This document shows, in pieces, positions 1 through 8,035 of a stretch of 64,000 nt of DNA (the first letter of the stretch is position 1; each line of letters begins with the position of its first letter). This DNA comes from Phyllobacterium brassicacearum. GTDB lineage: Bacteria > Pseudomonadota > Alphaproteobacteria > Rhizobiales > Rhizobiaceae. Below the pieces are notes generated by a model, which searched no databases, was not told the DNA's origin, and saw nothing but the letters and a program-made list of their open reading frames with translations. The position numbers and the translations under genes were made by a program. The stretch covers positions 186,001 through 250,000 of the forward strand of contig NZ_PGGO01000003.1 of NCBI RefSeq assembly GCF_003010955.1, given 5' to 3'.

Positions 1-633
1 GCGTCCCACGGGACAGGCGCGACGCGCCAGGCAACCGCCATTCAGACACGCCTCCCCATCTCCAGAGGCAAGATGGGCACGACAACGAACGACATCATAT
101 CCGCCATCGGAGAAAGCATTCACCGGGCAGGCCGAAAGGCACGGCTTGTCCTGACAATCGTCACAGGGATGATGTTGCGGAATGTCGCCAGGCAATTCGA
201 GCACGCGACCAAACAGCAGCGCTCCGCGAAAGGCATGCCAAAGCCCGTATTTTGGATGGATCAATATCCCGAGCGGAGAAGCACGCAATCCCTCGGCGTA
301 CATAGCCCATTGCTGGAAGGGCAGATATGGCCGATCAGAGGGAAACACGGCCGTCGCACCAAATCGTGCTGCAACGGCAGTCAGAACATCTTTGGACCAT
401 TGATCGAGCGGATCCTGTGCATCCGGATGGTCCTGCCACCACCGTGTGAAATGCGGCCAAATAGATGATCCGAAGTGGCCGACAAGGACGACGCTTCGAA
501 AATGCAACCCTCGGATCAAGGGCGAACGGAGGTTCGCTTCTTTGAAAGCAAAACCGCCGCGCCGGACCAAACCGTATGGCTCCAGCGCGGCGGCGATATG
601 ATCTCGTATCGGTTCTGCAAGATCATCCTGCAT
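1..633 (-). CDS. 4Fe-4S ferredoxin-type protein, C-terminus cut by window edge
   Basis: Reading the minus strand from the ATG at 633 gives an open frame of 211 codons that runs off the left edge without a stop. The N-terminal ~145 residues have no motif I recognise. They are followed by a cysteine-rich segment, C-DD-C-QDK-PC-LSA-CP, then a second set including C-LNGG-C-LARRA-CP, as in proteins carrying two 4Fe-4S clusters; the layout recalls epoxyqueuosine-reductase-type ferredoxin domains. It lies 80 bases downstream of the MttB-family gene on the same strand, so co-transcription is likely. Inferred role: electron transfer serving the corrinoid pathway, for example keeping cobalt reduced. 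The family assignment is firm only at the level of an iron-sulfur protein. Confidence 0.75.
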   Translation of the reverse strand, partial: MQDDLAEPIRDHIAAALEPYGLVRRGGFAFKEANLRSPLIRGLHFRSVVLVGHFGSSIWPHFTRWWQDHPDAQDPLDQWSKDVLTAVAARFGATAVFPSDRPYLPFQQWAMYAEGLRASPLGILIHPKYGLWHAFRGALLFGRVLELPGDIPQHHPCDDCQDKPCLSACPVNAFSDGGYDVVRCRAHLASGDGEACLNGGCLARRACPVGR

Positions 634-712
634 CAGAACCCTTTACCGCGGAGGCCCAGACTTCCTTGTGGATCAGATTGGCCACTTTAGCCCGGCCGTC
701 CTCGGGCTTCTT

Positions 713-2299
713 TCAAGTGAAGGCGTCGGGCATCGACGCTTTCTTCTTGGCGATGAACTCTTTCAGGGATTCGTCGATCGCCGGATCAAGGTAAGGGCCT
801 TCATAGGTCTCAAGCCAGCGGCGAGCGAGCTCATTGGCACGCTGGTCTGCACGCTTCTCGCCTTCGGCCAGCCACTGCTCGTAAGAATTGTTGTCGGCGA
901 TGTTCGAGCGATAGAATGCGGTCTGGAAGTTCGCCTGGGTGTGGTCGCAACCGAGATAATGGCTGCCGGGTCCCACCTGCCGGATGGCGTCCATGGCCTG
1001 TCCGTTTTCCGATAGATCGACGCCTGCGGCCAGCTTCTGCGCCATGCCGAGCTGATCGATATCCATCATGAATTTCTCGTAAGATGAGACCAGCCCGCCT
1101 TCGAGCCATCCGGCCGAATGCAGAACGAAGTTCGTACCGGCAAGTAGTGTCGAATTCAGCGTGTTGGCACTCTCATAGGCGGCCTGGGCATCCGATACTT
1201 TCGAGGCGCAGAGCGAGCCACCAGTACGGAAGGGCAAGCCGAGGCGGCGTGCCAATTGTGCCGCGCCATAGGAAACGAGCGACGGCTCGGGTGTGCCGAA
1301 CGTCGGCGCGCCCGACTGCATGGAAATGGATGATGCGAATGTACCGAAGATGACCGGAGCGCCCGGGCGGATCAACTGTGTGAACGATGCGCCGGCAAGG
1401 ACTTCGGCCAGGACCTGCGTCAGCGTGCCTGCGACAGTGACAGGGCTCATGGCGCCCGCGAGGATGAACGGCGTGACGATGCAGGCCTGATTGTTGCGCG
1501 CGTAGACCTTCAACGCCCCGACCATGGTTTCATCGAAAACCATCGGCGAATTCGCGTTGATCAGGCTGGTTAGAACCGTGTTCTGCTCGAGAAAATGCTC
1601 GCCAAACACCAGCTTGCACATCGAAATCGTGTCTTCCGCACGTTCCGGCGCAGTGACAGATCCCATGAATGGCTTGTCGGAATATTTGATATGAGCATAG
1701 ATCATGTCGAGGTGGCGTTTGTTGACTGGAACATCAACCGGCTCGCACACTGTTCCGCCGGAATGGTGGATCGACGGTGCCATATAGGCAAGTTTGACGA
1801 AGTTGTTGAAGTCCTCGATCGTTGCATAGCGGCGATTGCCGTCCAGATCCCGCACGAAGGGCGGGCCATAGACCGGCGCAAATACGGTCGCATCGCCACC
1901 AATCTGAACGGATCGCTCAGGATTGCGCGCGTGCTGTGTATAGATTGAAGGCGCCGTCTTCAGCAGGGAACGCGGGAGGCCTTTGGGGAAATGCACCCGT
2001 TCGCCCTTGACATCAGCGCCCGCTTCTTTCCATAGGGCCAGGGCTTCGGCATCATCCCGAAATTCGATGCCAATCTCTTCCAAGACCGTATCGGCATTGG
2101 CTTCGATCAGTGCCAGGCCTTCGTCGTCCAGCACTTCGTAGGTGCGGATCTTGCGCGTAATGTAGGTGAGCGACTTGCCAGGGCCACCCCCGGAACGGGC
2201 GGCGCGCCGTGCGGCGGCGCCTGCGCCAGCACCGCGCCCGCGGCGTCCACTGCTTGTCTCCGCATCTGCGGGAGCATCGACCGGTGTTTCCTCAATCAT
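713..2299 (-). CDS. MttB-family (non-pyrrolysine) methylamine/betaine:corrinoid methyltransferase
   Basis: A 528-residue protein of the trimethylamine methyltransferase (MttB) superfamily. Members move a methyl group from a quaternary or tertiary amine to the cobalt of a partner corrinoid protein; the pyrrolysine-free branch includes glycine betaine (MtgB), proline betaine and carnitine enzymes. The frame is uninterrupted over the full family length, with no in-frame TAG, so pyrrolysine is not used. An Arg/Gly/Ala-rich extension occupies about residues 17-42 before the barrel begins. A good ribosome site (AGGAGA) precedes the ATG at 2299. It is divergent from the corrinoid-protein gene across 234 bases. 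Substrate is inferred as glycine betaine or a similar betaine from nearby dimethylglycine and sarcosine genes; the sequence alone does not prove it. Confidence 0.88.
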   Translation of the reverse strand: MIEETPVDAPADAETSSGRRGRGAGAGAAARRAARSGGGPGKSLTYITRKIRTYEVLDDEGLALIEANADTVLEEIGIEFRDDAEALALWKEAGADVKGERVHFPKGLPRSLLKTAPSIYTQHARNPERSVQIGGDATVFAPVYGPPFVRDLDGNRRYATIEDFNNFVKLAYMAPSIHHSGGTVCEPVDVPVNKRHLDMIYAHIKYSDKPFMGSVTAPERAEDTISMCKLVFGEHFLEQNTVLTSLINANSPMVFDETMVGALKVYARNNQACIVTPFILAGAMSPVTVAGTLTQVLAEVLAGASFTQLIRPGAPVIFGTFASSISMQSGAPTFGTPEPSLVSYGAAQLARRLGLPFRTGGSLCASKVSDAQAAYESANTLNSTLLAGTNFVLHSAGWLEGGLVSSYEKFMMDIDQLGMAQKLAAGVDLSENGQAMDAIRQVGPGSHYLGCDHTQANFQTAFYRSNIADNNSYEQWLAEGEKRADQRANELARRWLETYEGPYLDPAIDESLKEFIAKKKASMPDAFT

Positions 2300-2533
2300 T
2301 TTCTTCTCTCCTAACGCTACGCAAGCGCAGACTTATTCTCAATCAAACCAAATCCTAACCGCGACACCCACAAGGGCGTTTCCGTGTGCGGCACGCCATG
2401 GCGCATCGGAGACAAACACCCGGTCGTTTTCGTCATTTACGAGGTCGCATTTAAGCAATGTGTTTTCAGCAACTTGCCCGATATGTTAAACGAATGCCAG
2501 TGATGTGCATAACGCTTGAAAGGAAGCAGACCT
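2300..2533. promoter_or_regulatory. Divergent promoter region, methyltransferase / corrinoid protein
   Basis: These 234 bases separate the two divergent genes of the methyl-transfer pair and must carry both promoters. The ribosome site for the right-hand gene (AAAGGAAG) is at about 2519-2526. A GCGACA core near 2357 partly resembles the TTGCGACA elements found before glxA, the MetF operon and the dimethylglycine dehydrogenase gene. I could not place -35/-10 boxes with confidence. Confidence 0.45.
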
Positions 2534-3232
2534 ATGGCCGATGATGAAATCATTCTTTCGGAGCTTTCGGACGATGAACTCGTCGAGCAAATGCATGACG
2601 ATCTGTATGATGGTTTGAAGGAAGAGATCGAGGAAGGGACCCAGATTCTCCTTGGGCGTGGCTGGGTACCCTATAGGGTCCTCACCGAAGCTCTCGTCGA
2701 GGGAATGCGCATTGTCGGCGAGGATTTCCGCGACGGCATTCTGTTCGTGCCTGAAGTGCTGCTTTCGGCCAATGCCATGAAGGCCGGTATGTTCATCCTG
2801 CGCCCTCTTCTTGCGGCAACCGGCGCGCCAAAACAGGGCAAGCTCGTCATCGGAACGGTCAAGGGCGATATCCACGACATCGGCAAGAACCTTGTCGGCA
2901 TGATGATGGAAGGCGCGGGCTTCGACGTGATCGATCTCGGTATCAACAATCCGGTCGAAAACTATCTCGCTGCCATCGACGAACATCAGCCCGACATCCT
3001 TGGCATGTCGGCGCTGCTCACGACAACGATGCCTTATATGAAAGTCGTCATCGACACGATGAAGGAAAAGGGCATACGCGACGATTATGTCGTCCTTGTT
3101 GGCGGCGCACCACTGAACGAGGAATTTGGCAAGGCTGTTGGCGCCGATGCCTATTGCCGCGATGCAGCGGTAGCGGTCGAGACGGCCAAGGCTTTCATGA
3201 AGCGCAAGCACAACCAGCTCTCGGGAGCCTGA
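2534..3232 (+). CDS. Corrinoid (B12-binding) methyl-carrier protein
   Basis: A 232-residue protein of the MttC/MtbC family: a helical cap domain (about residues 15-95) followed by a cobalamin-binding Rossmann domain. The base-off/His-on motif is visible as GDIHDIGKNL at about residues 111-120, with His near 114 as the lower cobalt ligand; a further GG in VLVGGAPL fits the binding fold. It would shuttle a methyl group between the MttB-family enzyme and the methyltetrahydrofolate methyltransferase at 6991. The ATG at 2534 is chosen over an upstream TTG because it follows AAAGGAAG at proper distance. A strong terminator follows 8 bases after the stop, so it is probably monocistronic. Confidence 0.93.
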   Translation: MADDEIILSELSDDELVEQMHDDLYDGLKEEIEEGTQILLGRGWVPYRVLTEALVEGMRIVGEDFRDGILFVPEVLLSANAMKAGMFILRPLLAATGAPKQGKLVIGTVKGDIHDIGKNLVGMMMEGAGFDVIDLGINNPVENYLAAIDEHQPDILGMSALLTTTMPYMKVVIDTMKEKGIRDDYVVLVGGAPLNEEFGKAVGADAYCRDAAVAVETAKAFMKRKHNQLSGA

Positions 3233-3240
3233 TGAATGCA

Positions 3241-3270
3241 TAAACGGCCGCATCAGGATGCGGCCGTTTA
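3241..3270 (+). terminator. Terminator after corrinoid protein gene
   Basis: A perfect 13-base-pair stem (arms 3241-3253 and 3258-3270, GC-rich core CGGCCGC) with a 4-base loop starts 8 bases after the corrinoid-protein stop codon. The 3' arm ends in TTTA. This is a strong intrinsic terminator candidate, and being palindromic could act on both strands. Confidence 0.8.
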
Positions 3271-3291
3271 TCAACCGGATGAATATTGGGC

Positions 3292-3312
3292 TGATCTGAT
3301 CGAATCAGATCA
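3292..3312. repeat. Perfect 9-bp inverted repeat
   Basis: Arms TGATCTGAT and ATCAGATCA flank a 3-base centre. The element lies just beyond the stop of the minus-strand lipoprotein gene (ends 3322). It lacks a T-run, so it may be a weak terminator, an mRNA 3' stabiliser or a protein-binding palindrome. Confidence 0.5.
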
Positions 3313-3321
3313 AACAATGAA

Positions 3322-3477
3322 TTAGTTGGCGGACCTTGCGACCCTCTGGCCAGCATTCTGAGTCGCATTGACCGTATTAGCTGTATCAGCTCCCATACCG
3401 CGAATGGTATTCGCGCAGCCAGCGAGAGCCACAACAGCAAGTACAGCAGCAATTGGAACGATATGTGATAGTTTCAT
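3322..3477 (-). CDS. Entericidin-like small lipoprotein
   Basis: A 51-residue protein with a lipoprotein signal: charged start MKLSH, hydrophobic stretch, and lipobox LAGC (Cys at about residue 21). The mature part, CANTIRGMGADT followed by a small polar region, is typical of entericidin A/B-family peptides, which are short membrane-anchored lipoproteins with no settled role in this group. It sits between the corrinoid-protein gene and the DUF1638 gene, on the opposite strand from both, so it is probably a passenger and not part of the methyl pathway. The longer upstream frame lacks family similarity; the start at 3477 is set by the signal peptide. Confidence 0.8.
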   Translation of the reverse strand: MKLSHIVPIAAVLAVVALAGCANTIRGMGADTANTVNATQNAGQRVARSAN

Positions 3478-3547
3478 GGACTGTGTCTCCCGTTCTGCTA
3501 AAATTAAATCCAACGCTCGCATAACGCGATGGAGCAAAATCAGTTCC

Positions 3548-4171
3548 ATGAATGTTAGCCAAAAGTCAATGAAATCAATAGAAACCGTGCGTGTGATTGC
3601 GTGCGGAATGATCGCGCGCGAAATCCTGGCGATCCGTGAACAGTTCGGCTTGGAACACATAGAACTGAAGTGCCTGCCTGCGATCTATCACCACTACCCG
3701 GATAAGATCGCGCCTTCGGTGGATCGGGCCATCGTCAAAGCCAAAGCCGAAGGCATCACGCGCATCTTCGTCGGCTATGCCGATTGCGGCACAGGCGGAA
3801 TGCTTGATCGCGTCTGTGAAAAACATGGTGTCGAACGAATAGCCGGTCCGCACTGCTTCTCGTTTTATGCCGGAAACGAAGCGTTCGCGTCGCAGTGGGA
3901 CGACGACATGACGTCGTTCTTCATGACGGATTTTCTGGCTCGCCATTTCGACGCCTTCCTCGTCAAGCCTTTGGGTCTCGATCGTCATCCCGAATTGCGC
4001 GACATGTATTTCGGCAATTACACGAAAATGATCTATCTGGCGCAGACGGATGATCCTGAATTGAGCGCAAAAGCCGAGCAGGCAGCCGCTTTTCTCGGGC
4101 TCGGCTACGAGCGGCGCATAACAGGTTATGGCGATCTCATCCCTGCCCTGGAATCAGCCGCGACTAACTAG
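3548..4171 (+). CDS. DUF1638 protein of corrinoid methyltransferase cluster
   Basis: About 207 residues, matching the DUF1638 family by its N-terminus VRVIACGMIAREI, the central YADCGTGGMLD and a late tyrosine-rich segment. Both conserved cysteines (in IACG and in YADCGTGG) could bind a metal or be catalytic, but the biochemical function is unknown. DUF1638 genes recur beside MttB-type methyltransferases and corrinoid proteins, so a role in corrinoid methyl transfer or cofactor care is a fair inference. The start is uncertain: ATG 3548 has a GGAG at 3529-3532 somewhat far upstream; ATG 3569 is the alternative and loses seven residues. Confidence 0.85.
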   Translation: MNVSQKSMKSIETVRVIACGMIAREILAIREQFGLEHIELKCLPAIYHHYPDKIAPSVDRAIVKAKAEGITRIFVGYADCGTGGMLDRVCEKHGVERIAGPHCFSFYAGNEAFASQWDDDMTSFFMTDFLARHFDAFLVKPLGLDRHPELRDMYFGNYTKMIYLAQTDDPELSAKAEQAAAFLGLGYERRITGYGDLIPALESAATN

Positions 4172-4249
4172 ATCCGTCTCGCACGTCATCAATGAACGGC
4201 TTCTCCGTTCATTGCAGCCACAAGTCCATCCAAGCAGGAGTCTCCCGCG

Positions 4250-4828
4250 ATGTTTCGTGCCGCGATTGCCATTGCACTCTGCCTTGCTTGCGCCAGCTAC
4301 GCGTATGCGGACGGCGCAATTACGAAGATCATTACGAAGGCTGATCAAGCCCGGCTCGACAAATACGAAGAAACCAGGAGTGCGGCGATTAGTGAAGCTC
4401 GAAAAGGCGTCGCGGCAGCAGACGTGAAGCAACTGGATGAAACTCTTGCCAAACCCAATCTGGCTTTTGGCGAGAGCTTCAACATGGTCGGCGATTGGCA
4501 ATGCCGGACAACGAAACTGGGCAAGGAACCGCCGCTGACGGTCTATGGCTGGTTCAAATGCCGGGTTACCGATGACGGATCGGGGTGGATGCTGGAGAAG
4601 ACAAGCGGTTCCCAGCGCACCAAGGGACGGTTTTATACCGATAGCGACAAGCGTCTTATCTATCTCGGCGCAGGCTATATTGCGGGCGAAAAGCCGAAAG
4701 CCTACGGCGCTGGACTGGACACCGATCAGGTGGGCTATGCGTACCGGACCAGCGACAATGCGTTTCGAATCGAGCTTCCTGCCCCCGCTCGCGAATCGCT
4801 TTTGGACATTCTTGAATTGAAGCGCTGA
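4250..4828 (+). CDS. DUF4893 secreted protein
   Basis: 192 residues with a clear signal peptide (MFRAAIAIALCLACASYAYA, cleavage after about residue 20). The mature domain, including GDWQCRTTKLG and YGWFKCRV, resembles the DUF4893 family of periplasmic alphaproteobacterial proteins of unknown function; two cysteines (in WQCR and FKCR) could pair. An AGGAGTC ribosome site precedes the ATG. It lies inside the methyl-transfer region but has no evident link to it. Confidence 0.78.
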   Translation: MFRAAIAIALCLACASYAYADGAITKIITKADQARLDKYEETRSAAISEARKGVAAADVKQLDETLAKPNLAFGESFNMVGDWQCRTTKLGKEPPLTVYGWFKCRVTDDGSGWMLEKTSGSQRTKGRFYTDSDKRLIYLGAGYIAGEKPKAYGAGLDTDQVGYAYRTSDNAFRIELPAPARESLLDILELKR

Positions 4829-4846
4829 TGCGCTTTCGTCATTGCA

Positions 4847-5569
4847 ATGTCACTATTTCCGCTCCATATGCGTCAAAATACGAACAAAGACGAGAAGATG
4901 GCCGCCATCGACGCAGATCACGAAATCAAGCCGGACAGAGCGGTTGTGCATTCAACAGCAGACAATGACCCGCGTCCGCTCTCCCAGGTCTTCGAGGATC
5001 TGGCATCAACAGCGACGGAGCCAGTGACATTCGCCGAGCTCGAAGATGCGTTTACCGATCGCAGTTTCGCTGCGTTGCTGACTTTCTTTGCAATACTGAA
5101 TCTCCTTCCCCTGCCACCAGGCACTGGCGTCGTTACCGGAATTCCACTGGTTCTGGTCTCGGTACAGATGGTGATGGGTCGGGAATCGGTGTGGCTCCCA
5201 GCTTTTATGTTGACCAAATCCATCTCGCCTGAACGCTTCCGTTTGATATCGAACAAGGTCGTGCCCTGGCTGCAGTGGCTGGAGCGGTTCATCCGGCCAC
5301 GTAACTGGCCATTCGGCCGCATGCAGGGTGATCGCTGGCTGGGCGTTTTCACCACCGTTCTCGGCATGTCGGTCGTCCTGCCCATGCCACTTTCCAATTG
5401 GCTGCCGGCGCTGGCGACAGCAATCATCGGCATCGCCCTTTGTGAACGCGACGGCAGATTGATGCTTGGAGGGCTCATTCTCGGTGTGGTCTCCATCAGC
5501 ATTGTCTTTGGCTTTGCCTTTATTGCCGCAAGCGTTGTTACATACGCGGCAAGTTTTTGGCCCTTCTGA
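4847..5569 (+). CDS. exoD: ExoD-family membrane protein
   Basis: 240 residues with a hydrophilic N-terminus of about 65 residues, then four or five hydrophobic segments including FFAILNLLPLPPGTGVVTGI, matching the ExoD family. In Sinorhizobium, exoD affects exopolysaccharide synthesis and alkaline tolerance; the molecular role is not settled. The start is uncertain: ATG codons at 4847, 4868 and 4898 are in frame and none has a textbook ribosome site. It begins 18 bases after the DUF4893 stop, so the two may be co-transcribed. Confidence 0.8.
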   Translation: MSLFPLHMRQNTNKDEKMAAIDADHEIKPDRAVVHSTADNDPRPLSQVFEDLASTATEPVTFAELEDAFTDRSFAALLTFFAILNLLPLPPGTGVVTGIPLVLVSVQMVMGRESVWLPAFMLTKSISPERFRLISNKVVPWLQWLERFIRPRNWPFGRMQGDRWLGVFTTVLGMSVVLPMPLSNWLPALATAIIGIALCERDGRLMLGGLILGVVSISIVFGFAFIAASVVTYAASFWPF

Positions 5570-5788
5570 ATCGGCTGTCGCAAAAGCACCAGCTCGCGCC
5601 GCGCAGACCGGGATCTGCTTTTGTCAAGGATTACGCACAAATCAAAGCCTTACTGGACCCTTTTGGGCATCGGGACTTGCGACAGCACAGTATTGAGGCA
5701 CGTCGCATTTGAGTGCACGCACGTCGTGAGATAGCAAGCTTAAACCCCGATATTCCGGCAAAAGGGTCCTCATCGGAGGGTGAATTGC
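5570..5788 (+). promoter_or_regulatory. Upstream region of MetF operon with inverted TTGCGACA pair
   Basis: This gap holds TGTCGCAA at 5576-5583 and its reverse complement TTGCGACA at 5677-5684, both next to GCAC. The same octamer occurs before glxA (13188, 13289) and the dimethylglycine dehydrogenase gene (17974), suggesting sites for one regulator. GGAGGG at 5775-5780 is the ribosome site of the next gene. Confidence 0.4.
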
Positions 5789-6091
5789 ATGGCTGATCTC
5801 ATTGTCGTCTATTGGCGGGACATTCCTGCTCAAGTGACCGTCAAGAAGGGACGTCAGGCAGCCAAGCGTGAACTTCCTCTCCGTTTTACCGAGGCCATCG
5901 ACATGTGTGCGATGCGTATTGGCGCCAAGGATTCCGATGCCTATCTGGCGGAATGGCGCCGCGGCACTCCGGTGCCGGTGAGTGACGATCTGGATACCGA
6001 GGCTGATGCAGCCCTCGCGCGAATTGACAACGAATATGATCGGGAACGCCTTGTGGCGCTTGTAAAGGCAGGTGGACATGACAATTCATGA
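5789..6091 (+). CDS. Small 'virulence factor' domain protein (PF13769-like)
   Basis: 100 residues beginning MADLIVVYWRDIPAQVTVKK, which resembles the short Virulence_fact domain, also found in staphylococcal CvfC. The biochemical function is unknown. The ATG at 5789 is chosen because GGAGGG lies 8 bases upstream; an in-frame GTG at 5780 overlaps that site. Its end overlaps the start of the MetF gene, so translation is probably coupled. The position directly ahead of a MetF and a methyltetrahydrofolate:corrinoid methyltransferase points to an accessory role in the methyl-folate pathway. It has no signal peptide or membrane segment, so it is cytoplasmic. Confidence 0.8.
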   Translation: MADLIVVYWRDIPAQVTVKKGRQAAKRELPLRFTEAIDMCAMRIGAKDSDAYLAEWRRGTPVPVSDDLDTEADAALARIDNEYDRERLVALVKAGGHDNS

Positions 6092-6980
6092 ATTGAGAGC
6101 GAAGCCAATGACAAAGATCGCAGCATCCATCGAAGTGGCGGCACGCCAGGCTATCGAATCGCAGGATTTGCCTGGTTTGTTCCCGGCAGGTACCCGCGTC
6201 TACATCACCGATATGGGCACCGACAGCGTGGATACACTGACGTCTGCGGCAAAGCGCATTCATGACCTTGGCTACAAGCCGGTTCCTCATTTTGCCTCAC
6301 GCCGTCTCTCAACCAAGGCCGCTCTCGAAACCCGCATCCGTCGCGCCGCTGAGGAAGCTGGCGTAACCGATATACTCGTCATCGGCGGTGGTCTCGAGCG
6401 TCAGGCCGGTGAATTTTCGTCCACGATGGAGGTTCTGGAAACAGGCTTCTTCGACAAATACGCCATTACCGAAATGGGCGTTGCCGGTCATCCCGAAGGC
6501 AGCCCCGAATTTTCCGAAGCTGTCGCGATTGAAGCATTGCGCCTGAAGCAGAATTTCGGCGAGCGCACCGGTGCCAAGCTGCGTGTTGTCACCCAGTTCG
6601 GCTTCGATGCCGATCGCTTCATCCGTTACTCGGAATCGCTTCGCGAACATGGCGTTGACCTGCCAGTGCATCTCGGCGTGGCGGGCCCTGCCAAGATTAC
6701 GACGCTCATCAAGTATGCAGCAATGTGCGGCGTCGGCAATTCAATCAGCTTTCTGAAGAAGAATGCTCTCTCACTGACTGCGCTCGCAACCAGCCACTCG
6801 CCGGAAGGCGTCGTCGGCCCGATCGAACAGCATACAATTGCCAACCCGGCATCTGCCATCAAACAGATTCACATCTTCCCGTTCGGCGGTCTGAAAAAGT
6901 CGTCGGAGTGGCTTGTCGACCGTGGCTCCTGGGCGGTACACAACGCTTCCCATACATCTGCAAATGCCGCAGCCAGCTGA
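6078..6980 (+). CDS. Methylenetetrahydrofolate reductase family protein (divergent MetF)
   Basis: About 300 residues of the MetF TIM-barrel family; family-like stretches include VPHFASRRL, VIGGG and GVAGHPEG. MetF interconverts 5,10-methylene- and 5-methyl-tetrahydrofolate using FAD. In this setting the physiological direction is probably oxidation of methyl-folate delivered by the corrinoid pathway, not supply of methionine synthase; this is inferred from context. Starts at GTG 6072, ATG 6078 and ATG 6108 are possible; 6078 overlaps the preceding gene by 14 bases. The gene is followed after 10 bases by the methyltransferase gene at 6991 in an evident operon. Confidence 0.87.
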   Translation: MTIHELRAKPMTKIAASIEVAARQAIESQDLPGLFPAGTRVYITDMGTDSVDTLTSAAKRIHDLGYKPVPHFASRRLSTKAALETRIRRAAEEAGVTDILVIGGGLERQAGEFSSTMEVLETGFFDKYAITEMGVAGHPEGSPEFSEAVAIEALRLKQNFGERTGAKLRVVTQFGFDADRFIRYSESLREHGVDLPVHLGVAGPAKITTLIKYAAMCGVGNSISFLKKNALSLTALATSHSPEGVVGPIEQHTIANPASAIKQIHIFPFGGLKKSSEWLVDRGSWAVHNASHTSANAAAS

Positions 6981-6990
6981 GGAATTTTGA

Positions 6991-7950
6991 ATGACTCGCA
7001 CGATCGTTGCCTCGGCAACCAAAGAAATCATCATCGGATTTGACCAGCCGTTCTGCGTTATCGGCGAACGGATCAATCCGACAGGCCGCAAGAAGCTCGC
7101 TGCGGAGATGATCGAAGGCAATTTTGACACCGTCATCAAGGATGCGTTGGAGCAGGTTGCCGCCGGTGCGACCATGCTCGACGTCAATGCGGGTGTCACC
7201 GCTGTTGACCCCAACGCGACCGAGCCAGGTCTGCTGGTCCAGACCCTGGAAATCGTGCAGAATCTGGTCGATGTTCCCCTATCGATCGACAGTTCGGTTA
7301 CCGCCGCGATCGAGGCTGCACTCAAGGTCGCCAAGGGCCGTCCACTCGTCAATTCCGTCACTGGTGAGGAGGAAAAGCTCGAAGCCATCCTGCCGCTGAT
7401 CAAGAAATACAACGTGCCGGTCGTCGCCATTTCCAACGACGAAACTGGTATTTCCATGGATCCGGACGTTCGCTTTGCCGTCGCAAAGAAAATCGTGGAG
7501 CGCGCCGCCGATTTCGGTATCCCGTCCCATGACATTGTGGTCGATCCGCTGGTGATGCCGATTGGCGCACTGGGTGATGCTGGACGTCAGGTTTTTGCGC
7601 TGCTGCGCCGCCTGCGCGAAGAGCTCAAGGTCAACACCACTTGCGGTCTGTCGAACATCTCCTTCGGCCTGCCGCACCGCCACGGCATCAATGCCGGGTT
7701 CATTCCGATGGTGATTGGCGCGGGCATGACGTCTGCGATCATGAACCCCTGCCGTCCCCAGGAAATGGAAGCGGTTCATGCTGCCAACGTCTTGAACGGC
7801 ACGGATGCCAATTGCACCTATTGGATCAAGAAGTATCGCGACCACCAGCCGGCAGCGGCCGGAGCAGCGCCAGTATCTGTGCCTGCCGATTCCGCTGGAG
7901 GCGGCCGGCGGCGAGGCGGTCGCGAGGCGCGTCGCGGCGCCGCAGGCTGA
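6991..7950 (+). CDS. Methyltetrahydrofolate:corrinoid methyltransferase (pterin-binding)
   Basis: 319 residues of the dihydropteroate-synthase-like pterin-binding family (as in AcsE, MtvA and the MetH folate domain). Visible family segments are CVIGERINPTGRKKL near residue 25, MLDVNAG near 62, VNSVTGEEEK near 110, and a late MTSAIMNPC. It would pass the methyl group from the corrinoid protein to tetrahydrofolate. A GAGGAA ribosome site precedes the ATG. The last ~25 residues form an Arg/Gly-rich tail (GGGRRRGGREARRGAAG) outside the barrel, echoing the Arg/Gly-rich N-terminus of the MttB-family enzyme at 713-2299. Confidence 0.92.
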   Translation: MTRTIVASATKEIIIGFDQPFCVIGERINPTGRKKLAAEMIEGNFDTVIKDALEQVAAGATMLDVNAGVTAVDPNATEPGLLVQTLEIVQNLVDVPLSIDSSVTAAIEAALKVAKGRPLVNSVTGEEEKLEAILPLIKKYNVPVVAISNDETGISMDPDVRFAVAKKIVERAADFGIPSHDIVVDPLVMPIGALGDAGRQVFALLRRLREELKVNTTCGLSNISFGLPHRHGINAGFIPMVIGAGMTSAIMNPCRPQEMEAVHAANVLNGTDANCTYWIKKYRDHQPAAAGAAPVSVPADSAGGGRRRGGREARRGAAG

Positions 7951-8035
7951 CGGTTTGCGTTACGCAAATTGACCAGCATTGATGGGCGGTGGGCAGCTAA
8001 ACTGCCCCTCGCCTTGTAAGTTTGGAGTATCGATC

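Noticed and set aside
713-2299. Possible pyrrolysine in the MttB-family gene
   Set aside because: The whole family length is one open frame without TAG, and no tRNA-Pyl or pyl gene is seen.
2486-3274. Open frame of 262 codons antisense to the corrinoid-protein gene
   Set aside because: It mirrors the corrinoid protein codons, has no family similarity and overlaps a gene with clear cobalamin motifs; long antisense frames are common at this GC content.
4250-5569. DUF4893 and exoD as members of the methyl-transfer pathway
   Set aside because: They are a signal-peptide protein and an ExoD membrane protein with no corrinoid, folate or amine link; proximity alone does not support it.
7991-8007. 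GGGCAG/CTGCCC hairpin before the RACo-like gene
   Set aside because: Short stem with no T-run inside an operon; more likely a chance intercistronic hairpin than a terminator.
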